Source: Lachnospiraceae bacterium (GTDB lineage Bacteria; Bacillota; Clostridia; Lachnospirales; Lachnospiraceae). Taken from it: a stretch of 11,466 nt of DNA. The position numbers were made by a program, and so were the translations under genes. Shown here piece after piece: positions 1 to 6,476 of the stretch; the first letter of the stretch is position 1; every line of letters starts with the position of its first letter. The stretch is taken from assembly GCA_009774585.1 (NCBI GenBank), contig VSOA01000101.1:1-11466 (forward strand), written 5' to 3'. The notes beneath the pieces are model-generated. The model was not told the DNA's origin and ran no database searches. It worked only from the letters and a program-made list of their open reading frames with translations.

Positions 1-58
1 CTTTCACCAACAACACAAATCCTACCGCCAATAACGCTACCTGAATTACAACTTCCAT
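1..58 (-). CDS. N-terminus of a probable calcium/sodium antiporter (CaCA family), partial
   Basis: Only the first 19 codons are present (MEVVIQVALLAVGFVLLVK); the gene continues beyond base 1. The peptide is one hydrophobic helix ending in GFVLLVK, which resembles the first transmembrane segment of bacterial YrbG-type Na+/Ca2+ exchangers (usually followed by GAD). Two adjacent ATGs exist (complement of 59-61 and 56-58). I chose the second because the GGAGG at about 65-69 is 6 nt from it and only 3 nt from the first. The gene has its own sigma-A promoter and a structured leader of about 225 nt with an intrinsic terminator, which suits a metal-ion transporter under riboswitch control. With so few residues the family call is tentative; another small-cation transporter is possible. 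Confidence 0.5.
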   Translation of the reverse strand, partial: MEVVIQVALLAVGFVLLVK

Positions 59-117
59 CATCTTCCTCCGTTCCGACGCCCTATGCTTCTGTCTTTCGTT
101 TTGCCGGTCTCTTACAA

Positions 118-157
118 CAAAAAGAGACTTCCGGCATTCCACGATGCTAAAAGTCTC
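118..157 (-). terminator. Intrinsic terminator in the antiporter leader (attenuator)
   Basis: On the minus strand, GAGACUU (157-151) pairs with AAGUCUC (130-124). An inner GCAU/AUGC stem lies in the loop, and UUUUUG follows directly. It sits about 60 nt upstream of the start codon, inside the transcript, so it would act as an attenuator. Its 5' arm shares 153-151 (and the inner stem 147-146) with the 3' strand of the P1 helix, so the two structures exclude each other. Downstream, GAGACCGGC (about 111-103) can also pair with the terminator's 3' arm. Confidence 0.75.
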
Positions 158-280
158 GTTCTTTCCATCATTTCTCATCATCAGAAACAGGTCACGACCA
201 TATGACCGGAAACAGAAAGCGTGTAAACATGACTTACGTCAGGGTATGTTGCTTACACAGGATAACTACTCCCTCTTAAC
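146..280 (-). promoter_or_regulatory. Candidate metal-ion riboswitch aptamer (yybP-ykoY-like) in the antiporter leader
   Basis: Read on the minus strand, GUUAAGAG (280-273) can pair over its whole length with CUUUUAGC (153-146), with two wobble pairs, to close a junction. GGAGUAG follows the 5' strand (272-266) and AACGAGA precedes the 3' strand (160-154). This matches the yybP-ykoY hallmark of GGGGAGUAG opposite AGCAAGACC flanking P1, with 5 of 7 bases shared on the 3' side. Inside are a hairpin with GUGUAA/UUACAC arms (258-253, 226-221) capped by a GAC-GUAA-GUC tetraloop stem (240-231), and a GGUCA/UGACC hairpin (207-190). The canonical L3 CGUCA element is not evident, so this may be a degenerate or different class. 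P1 formation would occlude the terminator's 5' arm, which predicts an ON switch. Confidence 0.45.
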
Positions 281-289
281 TTGTGACAT

Positions 290-318
290 AATGTAACATA
301 AGCGTACCCCGATGTCAA
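290..318 (-). promoter_or_regulatory. Sigma-A promoter of the antiporter gene
   Basis: The minus strand has a perfect -35 TTGACA (318-313), a 17-bp spacer, and a -10 TACATT (295-290; 4 of 6 matches to TATAAT). Transcription would start near 283, a few bases before the P1 strand of the candidate riboswitch at 280, which supports both calls. Confidence 0.7.
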
Positions 319-341
319 GCCTTCTATGCGGATCTATGCGA

Positions 342-398
342 AATCTGTATATCTTGTATCAGTGCGGCATCGCTCCGATCAATCGCCTTATACAGATT
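342..398. repeat. 10-bp perfect inverted repeat abutting the MATE stop codon; possible terminator
   Basis: AATCTGTATA (342-351) and TATACAGATT (389-398) are perfect complements enclosing 37 nt. The loop contains a smaller ATCG-CTC-CGAT hairpin. One arm ends one base before the stop codon of the MATE gene. The position suggests a 3'-end hairpin that stops MATE transcription before the antiporter promoter at 318. No U-run follows it, so a strong Rho-independent terminator is doubtful. Confidence 0.45.
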
Positions 399-1778
399 CT
401 AATGAATCTTAGCCAGCGATTCTTCCGACAGAATCTTCTTTATATTAAATAGGAAAAGCAACGATGCCATTGTCGCCGAAATAATATCCGAAATCGGTTC
501 CGCCCAGTAAACGCCCATTACACCCATGAAGTGCGGAAGAATAATCGCCAGCGGAATCAAGAGGATAATCTTCCTGAGCACCGCAATAAAGAGTGATATC
601 TTTGCCTGTCCCAACGCCAGAAATGTAGGCTGGATGCCATTCTGTAATCCAAACACAAGCATTCCTGCCATAAAAATCGGCATGACCTTTCCGGTCAATG
701 CTACCAGTTCTGCCTCATTCGTAAAGAATCCCGCATAAAATGCCGGAAAAATCATAGATGTCGCTGTTGATAGGAAGCGAAAACCAAAGCACATTCCTAT
801 CATCCAGCGGTACAATTTTTTCACCCGGTCAAAATTCTTTGCCCCGTAATTATAGCTGACTATAGGAGTCATTCCCTGCGTAAATCCGTTAATCGGTGCA
901 GAGAACAACTGCATGATACTCTGCATGATCGTCAAAGAGCCGACGTACATGTCCCCGCCGTATACTTGCAGTCCGTGATTTAATACAATACTGATAAAGC
1001 TCTCTGTCGCACTCATGATAAAAGGAGAGATGCCAAGAGAAAACACGCTCCCCAAAATCCCCTTTTCCATACGCATACAACTCCTGCGGATTTTGAGAGA
1101 CGATTTCTTCCCGAACAAGAACGCCATGACCCACGCCGCACTTAATCCCTGCGAAATCACAGTCGCCGTCGCCGCTCCTTTGACTCCCATGTTCAACCCG
1201 AATATAAATATCGGATCCAAGACAATGTTTGCCACCGCCCCGATCAACACGGAGAACATCGCCGTCTTAGGCTGACTCTGACAGATGATAAAAGCATTTA
1301 ATCCCAGCGCCAATTCCACGAAGAGCGTTCCCGACAGATAAATAGACAAGTAATCCATAGCGTAACCAATCGTTGCATCACTTGCTCCGAACATGTATAA
1401 GAGCGGCTCTTGAAAAGCATAAAAAACGGTCATCAGCACAACCGTACATACCAATAGAAAGCTGACGCTGTTGCCAAGAATTTTCTCCGCATGTTCCCGG
1501 TCGCCTTTTCCGAGCCAGATTGCAGCGAGCGGTGCCGCTCCGTTGCTGATAAAAGCGGAGAACGCCGAAACGAACATCGTAATGCAGAACGTGACACCTA
1601 CGCCCGTCAATGCATTGGCGCCCACCCCTTCCATATGTCCGATATAAATACGGTCAATCACACTATATAATATGTTAATAATCTGCGCAAGGATTGCCGG
1701 CAGCGTCATACTCGCCATCAGTTTACCGATGGACTCCGTCGCCATACGCTCCTCGCGGGTTTTTACTGTTGCAGTCAT
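399..1778 (-). CDS. MATE family multidrug/Na+ efflux transporter (MepA-like)
   Basis: The product is 459 residues, the usual size for MATE antiporters, which export cationic drugs or metabolites in exchange for Na+ or H+. The protein is hydrophobic throughout, with room for 12 transmembrane helices. Helix 1 carries the family pattern PAILAQIINILYSVIDRIYIG. The midpoint shows LDPIFIFGLNMGVKGAA (about residues 187-203), and the second half has the FTQGMTPIVSYNYGAKNFDRVK loop, typical of the MepA/DinF branch. The ATG at 1778 is preceded by AAAGGA about 10 nt upstream; Met12 is a weaker alternative start. The gene stands alone, divergent from a lipase gene, with no adjacent regulator. The substrate cannot be told from sequence; detoxification is a family-level inference. 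Confidence 0.93.
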   Translation of the reverse strand: MTATVKTREERMATESIGKLMASMTLPAILAQIINILYSVIDRIYIGHMEGVGANALTGVGVTFCITMFVSAFSAFISNGAAPLAAIWLGKGDREHAEKILGNSVSFLLVCTVVLMTVFYAFQEPLLYMFGASDATIGYAMDYLSIYLSGTLFVELALGLNAFIICQSQPKTAMFSVLIGAVANIVLDPIFIFGLNMGVKGAATATVISQGLSAAWVMAFLFGKKSSLKIRRSCMRMEKGILGSVFSLGISPFIMSATESFISIVLNHGLQVYGGDMYVGSLTIMQSIMQLFSAPINGFTQGMTPIVSYNYGAKNFDRVKKLYRWMIGMCFGFRFLSTATSMIFPAFYAGFFTNEAELVALTGKVMPIFMAGMLVFGLQNGIQPTFLALGQAKISLFIAVLRKIILLIPLAIILPHFMGVMGVYWAEPISDIISATMASLLFLFNIKKILSEESLAKIH

Positions 1779-1825
1779 ATTGATGAAATCCTTTCATGCC
1801 TTGCATTATAACTATGAATTTGCTA

Positions 1826-1866
1826 CGATATCTGTATCGGATGTATTGTATAAACACCGCTTATAC
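1826..1866 (-). promoter_or_regulatory. Two small dyads in the MATE leader region
   Basis: GTATAA (1848-1853) faces TTATAC (1861-1866) across 7 nt, and CGATA (1826-1830) faces TATCG (1835-1839) across 4 nt. If transcription starts near 1891, both lie in the MATE 5' leader and could form hairpins. If the alternative -10 TATAAT at 1810-1805 is used, the second dyad lies about where a regulator would bind at -35. There is no terminator-like U-run. Confidence 0.3.
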
Positions 1867-1897
1867 TTACACCAGACCAAGTACTGCCTAATAATAA

Positions 1898-1926
1898 ATT
1901 ATACTCCAAAAGCAAATCACTGTATA
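1898..1926 (-). promoter_or_regulatory. Probable MATE gene promoter
   Basis: On the minus strand, -35 TATACA (1926-1921; 4 of 6 matches to consensus) is followed by a 17-bp spacer and a perfect -10 TATAAT (1903-1898). The predicted leader is about 110 nt. A second TATAAT at 1810-1805 lies closer to the gene but has no recognisable -35. Confidence 0.45.
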
Positions 1927-1945
1927 CTCGTATTTACAGTGATTT
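1914..1945. promoter_or_regulatory. 11-bp perfect inverted repeat between divergent promoters (candidate operator)
   Basis: AAATCACTGTA (1914-1924) and TACAGTGATTT (1935-1945) are exact reverse complements separated by 10 bp. The dyad covers the -35 and part of the spacer of the minus-strand MATE promoter, and ends three bases before a plus-strand TATAAT (1948-1953) that could serve the lipase gene. The position between two divergent promoters fits an operator better than a terminator. No regulator gene lies beside it, so its partner is unknown. Confidence 0.5.
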
Positions 1946-1966
1946 CCTATAATGATTTCCTATAAA
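1941..1966 (+). repeat. 13-bp tandem duplication carrying two -10-like elements before the lipase gene
   Basis: GATTTCCTATAAT (1941-1953) is followed immediately by GATTTCCTATAAA (1954-1966), with one difference. Each copy ends in a -10-like hexamer (TATAAT and TATAAA). Neither has a good -35 at 16-18 bp, so the lipase promoter may be weak or activator-dependent. The first copy overlaps the right arm of the adjoining inverted repeat. Confidence 0.5.
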
Positions 1967-1992
1967 CGCTAAACTCCGGAGGTACTGTACGA

Positions 1993-3387
1993 ATGAAACC
2001 CTTTCGCAAAATATTCTTTAAAATATTATCCTCACTGATCATTCTGGCAGCGCTGAATATCCGCTTTACATGCGCAAGCCTCTACTATAACGGACACACG
2101 GACATCCTTTTCCCATCCGCCTGTAAAACTGTGGAAATTATCTGTTACCTGCTGATTGTGTATATCAACTTTTTTCCTGTTTTCTCCATTCGAAGGACAT
2201 CGACCGCACGCAACAAAATTCTGGATGACGGCACCTCTCTGTTACAGATTTTTCTTGCAACCACGGCCATTGAAATCACTTATTGTATCATTGCCCTTTT
2301 CACAGCCATTCCAGATTATGTGGAGCCCGGATTCACCTATCCGCTTGTCTGGATCAGGTATCTGCTCACTGCTCTCCTCATAGAACTTGTTCTGTTCTGG
2401 AACGGCATCATACGCGTGTACTTAACTTCCGTACAACTTGGAATCAAGTGGCGCATTCTCGGCACTGTCTGCGGTTGGATTCCGTTCGTACAGATTTATG
2501 CTCTGTGCAGAATTATCCGTATCACCAGCAACGAAGTAATCTATGAAAACGAAAAATATCTGCTGAACCGGATACGCGCCGATAATCAGGAATGCCATAC
2601 CCGTTATCCGATTCTGCTCGTTCACGGTGTATTCTTCCGCGATTTCCGCTTTTTTAATTACTGGGGGAGGATTCCCGCCGAACTGATTAGAAACGGCGCA
2701 TCGCTCTTCTACGGCTGTCAGCAGTCTGCCGCCTCTGTGGCAAAATGCGGCGAAGAACTGACCAGCCGCATTAAACAGATTGTACAGGAAACAGGATGCG
2801 AAAAAGTCAATATCATCGCCCATTCCAAGGGTGGATTAGACAGCCGCTATGCAATTTCTTCCTGCGGCGCGGCTGATTACGTGGCGTCCCTTACAACCAT
2901 CAATACCCCGCATAGGGGATGTATCTTCGCGGACTATCTGTTAGATAAGATTCCCGATAACGTGTGTAATAAAGTCGCTCTCAAATATAACGCCGCGCTG
3001 ACGCTTCTGGGCGATCCCTATCCGGATTTCATGGAGGCCGTACAGGATTTGACAGCTTCCTCGTGCACGAAGCTAAATACCACACTGCCCGACGCCCCGC
3101 AAGTATACTATCAAAGCATAGGCTCTAAGATGAACGGCGCTTTCAGCGGCAGATTTCCACTCAATATGTCTTATCCCATGGTAAAACATTTCGACGGGGC
3201 AAACGACGGACTGGTATCGGTAGACAGCATGAAATGGGGCGGCAATTTCACCTTATTGACCGTACCGGACGGCAGAGGGATCTCCCACGGCGATCTGATT
3301 GACTTAAACAGAGAAAACATTACCGGCTTCGATGTGCGGGAATTCTATGTAAATCTTGTCCACGACTTGAAAGAGAAGGGGTTCTAG
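1993..3387 (+). CDS. Membrane-anchored lipase-type alpha/beta hydrolase
   Basis: The product is 464 residues in two parts. Residues 1 to about 170 hold four or five hydrophobic helices (roughly 10-30, 45-65, 83-104, 115-142, 150-170). Residues 200-464 form a triacylglycerol-lipase-like domain. It opens with YPILLVHGVF (205-214, oxyanion-hole strand) and a YW..IP segment as in Pseudomonas/Burkholderia family I lipases. The nucleophile elbow is AHSKG, with Ser278 (the usual first Gly is Ala). Asp405 in NDGLVS and His432 in ISHGD complete a plausible triad. The RBS is GGAGG, 10 nt before ATG. The domain should face one side of the membrane, acting on lipids or esters; the substrate is unknown. 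The helical N-terminus is not a standard secretion signal, which is unusual for this family. The gene is monocistronic and ends in a hairpin terminator. Confidence 0.85.
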   Translation: MKPFRKIFFKILSSLIILAALNIRFTCASLYYNGHTDILFPSACKTVEIICYLLIVYINFFPVFSIRRTSTARNKILDDGTSLLQIFLATTAIEITYCIIALFTAIPDYVEPGFTYPLVWIRYLLTALLIELVLFWNGIIRVYLTSVQLGIKWRILGTVCGWIPFVQIYALCRIIRITSNEVIYENEKYLLNRIRADNQECHTRYPILLVHGVFFRDFRFFNYWGRIPAELIRNGASLFYGCQQSAASVAKCGEELTSRIKQIVQETGCEKVNIIAHSKGGLDSRYAISSCGAADYVASLTTINTPHRGCIFADYLLDKIPDNVCNKVALKYNAALTLLGDPYPDFMEAVQDLTASSCTKLNTTLPDAPQVYYQSIGSKMNGAFSGRFPLNMSYPMVKHFDGANDGLVSVDSMKWGGNFTLLTVPDGRGISHGDLIDLNRENITGFDVREFYVNLVHDLKEKGF

Positions 3388-3396
3388 CGCCCCTTC
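3375..3396. terminator. Convergent (bidirectional) hairpin terminator
   Basis: GAAGGGG (3375-3381) pairs with CCCCTTC (3390-3396) across an 8-nt loop that contains the lipase stop codon. T-rich sequence follows on both sides (ACTCTTTATC on plus, TCTTTC on minus). It lies between two convergent genes only 22 bp apart, so it can serve both. Confidence 0.65.
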
Positions 3397-3409
3397 ACTC
3401 TTTATCTTA

Positions 3410-6409
3410 TCATTTTGTCACGCCATATACCTCTTTAAGCCACGCTTCTTCAATCTCTGCCTGCGGCATAAAATACTCCGATTCCATATAGTCAAGCAGG
3501 CTGTTATAAAACCAATTTGCTTCCGGACTGTCAAGCTCCGGCAGATTTGACTGGCAGACGAGCAGACTGCCTGCTCCTGCCCGCGCTTCATACACCAGTC
3601 CCAGTTTATGATTCCTGCCAAAATTATCAATCATCCAGATAATGGGTTCTACAGACTGCCCATCCAGAACAGCCACCCGTGCATTCGAAACGATATCCCA
3701 CCACTGCGGCGTCGTACAGCCGCTCGTAGGAAATTTCGTAAAGAGGGGATGCATATCATCCATGCACAGCCCCATCGTCCCGACCGGCAAAGGTCTGCCC
3801 ATACTCTCCGATATGGAAGCAAACATCGGATAGCACCAGAAGTCTGTACAGTATGTTCCTGCAAGCGAATATTTCTCCTGAATGCCGCCGCCAAAATACA
3901 GAACCTTTCTCCCCGCCTGAATCCCCTCAAGCACCTGCTGCAAATCACTTGTAACAAGCACTTCCTCTTTCTCCGGCTGCCGCTTCCCGACCGCCGGATA
4001 CACATAGATATCATAATGATTCGTGGGACCTTCTGCCACCGAAACAGCCACTGTGATTTGCATCGGCTCACCGCAGTCCGGAAGCGGCAGGCTGCCGTAT
4101 CCGCAGCTCTTTAATCTGGTTTGTTCCAAGAATGCGTCATGGCATTCACATGCAATCACTTCTTCTGCCGCATTCCCGTTCATGTCCTCCTCTTCTGCAA
4201 CGCTCTGTGCAGTCGCGCCATTCGCGATACATTCTGCGCCCCGTCTGCGCACAGTCATTGTCACGTTGATTTCCGTCCAAACATTGTCGCCGGGACGCAT
4301 ATTACATAACAGCACCTCGTATGCAAACTGTCCGCCTGCCTGATAGACATAGGTCGGAAATTTGAGCATCACTACCCGGTCGTTACAGAACTCCCGCCAT
4401 CTCTCGGCGCTGATCAACCCTTTATTCTCCATAAAAGCATTCAAAACCCCTACAAGCGCAGTGCCTTGTCCCGTGAAATCCTGCAGATCCAGAAGCTGAA
4501 ATCCTGCCAGTTCACGGCTTCTGAATGCCGTTTCCAATTCACGTTTATAGCACTCCACGGCAAGATTCCCCGATGCCGCAAAAAACTTCTCCGCCATATG
4601 AGGCATTCCCTTTTCTTCAAGACGTTTTCTGAAAATACGCAGATTTTCCGGCTGTAAGACGCCTGTATATTTCTCAATCTCACCAAAATCCGGATAAATC
4701 TCATACTGTCCAATCTCATGGGAAACCACCGGAATCTGCGGAATCAGTTCCTCCCGTTCCTGCGCTTTCACCTTCTTCGTGCCGTTGCCGAACTGAATCT
4801 CCACTTCGCCTGCCCCCGGCAGCGTCTCTCCGCTACCGTGCTCCTGCGTCAACTTCTCCCGCGTCGGACAGATTGCATCATCATAACTGTAACAGCTATC
4901 CGGCATCTTTACCTGAACGTGCCCCTGCGGCACATCGCACATTGCATAAGAACCGCGAAACAATCTTTCTTTACCCAAACGCACACCGCTGAAGAAATCA
5001 TCGTTCTCAAGAATCGCCGGACAGAACTGAAAATTGTTGGAGCCCTGCACATACCAGTGCCGCTTATCTGCCTCCTTATACTGCCCGAGAATATCATTCA
5101 ACACTTGTTTACTGCCCCACAATTCATTCCCCAACGAAAAGATTACGAACGAAGGATGGTTCCCGAATTCCTTCAGAATACGAAATCCCTCCTGCAAAAG
5201 CCATTCTCTTGCTTTTCGTTCCATATCTGTCTCACCCTCTCCTGCCACCGTTCCCCAGAAAGGCAGCTCCGGCGCCAGATAAATTCCCATCTCATCCGCC
5301 GCCTCAAAAGCCGCCTCCGGCGGACAGCATGTATGAAAACGGTAATGATTGATACCGTATTCTCTGGCAATGCCGAATATTTTCAACCACTCCCCCTTGT
5401 CCATCGGCGCATAACCCGTCAGCGGAAATATCATCCCGTCATGTTTGCCGCGCAGCATAATCTGCAGGTTATTCAGATAAAACGTTCTGCCCTCCGTATG
5501 TAAGTCCCGGAAACCGATTGTCGCTTGCGCTTGTCCGAGTACAGTTTGACCGCTTCCCGCTGCTGCCTGCCCGCACTGCCCCATCACCACTTTCACAGTG
5601 AATTCATAAAGGTTCGGCGTATACTCATTCCATAGAGCAATCGGCTCCGATTCGGGAATCTCAATCTGCCAATCGTATGCCATCTTTCCCTGACATAACG
5701 TTATTTCTCTGCGCTCCTCGACAAGCGGCTGTCCCAAACGTTCCCGTGATGTACACGTGACGACTGCCTGACTCAGTCTGTCTGGCTGTCCCGGCAGTTC
5801 TCCTCTTCGCCCCGGAAAGTTTTCCCGCCACTCCAGCATGAATTTTACCCCAATGCTTCTCGTCCCGGCGCTTGCTGTCACACACAAGTCGCTCACACGC
5901 ACTGCTTTTTCGAAAACAAGTGCAATCTGTCCAAGCATCCCATTCCAATTCGTCTGCGTGTCAGGAGACGTCATATGCCCGCCGGAGGTTTTATAATCAA
6001 CATTACTGACCATTATAGTCAATCTATGTGACGTCTTTGTCAGATATTTTGTCAAATCATACCGATGTGCCGTAGCAAAGCTATCCCTTGTACCGACAAA
6101 TATGTCATCCAACCAAACATAGGAGATTCGCGTCCGCTCAATCACGAGCTGCGCCAAATCTCCCATACATTCCGGCGAAATCTCCAGCGTACGGGAATAC
6201 CACGCATAACCCTCATAATGATAAGGCTCCGTCAAATATCCCGTCTCTTTCCGATTCCCGTATATTCCTTTTTTTGCCTCGGCGGTGGTTCCGGGCAGAA
6301 GAATCGTATCCTCCAATTTCCGCCCGTAATACTTTCTACCGATGCCTACCTTATCCGCATCCAAGCAAAACTCCCACACACCGCTCAAATCCATTATATT
6401 ACTCGTCAT
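3410..6409 (-). CDS. Glycoside hydrolase family 2 enzyme (beta-galactosidase/glucuronidase clan), cytoplasmic
   Basis: The product is 999 residues with family 2 architecture. An N-terminal jelly-roll sugar-binding domain (LSGVWEF at the start, to about 180) is followed by an Ig-like domain (about 185-290) and a TIM barrel (about 305-600). The acid/base is Glu429 in GNELWG, and the likely nucleophile is Glu565 in SHEIGQY. HYRFHTCCPPEAAFEAADEMG is a barrel-strand motif of large clostridial and Bacteroides GH2 proteins. About 180 C-terminal residues (from about 815) do not look like a standard GH2 tail. There is no signal peptide, so the substrate must be imported. AAGGAG lies 9 nt before ATG 6409; an in-frame ATG at 6415 is only 3 nt from it, and the frame open to 6529 overlaps the upstream gene. 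It is second in the operon, 67 bp after the lipoprotein gene. Substrate specificity is not readable. Confidence 0.88.
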   Translation of the reverse strand: MTSNIMDLSGVWEFCLDADKVGIGRKYYGRKLEDTILLPGTTAEAKKGIYGNRKETGYLTEPYHYEGYAWYSRTLEISPECMGDLAQLVIERTRISYVWLDDIFVGTRDSFATAHRYDLTKYLTKTSHRLTIMVSNVDYKTSGGHMTSPDTQTNWNGMLGQIALVFEKAVRVSDLCVTASAGTRSIGVKFMLEWRENFPGRRGELPGQPDRLSQAVVTCTSRERLGQPLVEERREITLCQGKMAYDWQIEIPESEPIALWNEYTPNLYEFTVKVVMGQCGQAAAGSGQTVLGQAQATIGFRDLHTEGRTFYLNNLQIMLRGKHDGMIFPLTGYAPMDKGEWLKIFGIAREYGINHYRFHTCCPPEAAFEAADEMGIYLAPELPFWGTVAGEGETDMERKAREWLLQEGFRILKEFGNHPSFVIFSLGNELWGSKQVLNDILGQYKEADKRHWYVQGSNNFQFCPAILENDDFFSGVRLGKERLFRGSYAMCDVPQGHVQVKMPDSCYSYDDAICPTREKLTQEHGSGETLPGAGEVEIQFGNGTKKVKAQEREELIPQIPVVSHEIGQYEIYPDFGEIEKYTGVLQPENLRIFRKRLEEKGMPHMAEKFFAASGNLAVECYKRELETAFRSRELAGFQLLDLQDFTGQGTALVGVLNAFMENKGLISAERWREFCNDRVVMLKFPTYVYQAGGQFAYEVLLCNMRPGDNVWTEINVTMTVRRRGAECIANGATAQSVAEEEDMNGNAAEEVIACECHDAFLEQTRLKSCGYGSLPLPDCGEPMQITVAVSVAEGPTNHYDIYVYPAVGKRQPEKEEVLVTSDLQQVLEGIQAGRKVLYFGGGIQEKYSLAGTYCTDFWCYPMFASISESMGRPLPVGTMGLCMDDMHPLFTKFPTSGCTTPQWWDIVSNARVAVLDGQSVEPIIWMIDNFGRNHKLGLVYEARAGAGSLLVCQSNLPELDSPEANWFYNSLLDYMESEYFMPQAEIEEAWLKEVYGVTK

Positions 6410-6476
6410 CGCCATAGACTCCTTCTTATCTTCTATGACGTGATTATACTTGATATTCCCGCAAAAATCCACTTGC

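Noticed and set aside
3608..4114. 168-codon plus-strand open frame
   Set aside because: Antisense shadow of the GH2 C-terminal region; no RBS or family motif.
4718..5503. 261-codon plus-strand open frame
   Set aside because: It is entirely antisense to the GH2 gene, has Cys/His/Arg/Ser-rich shadow composition and no recognisable motif.
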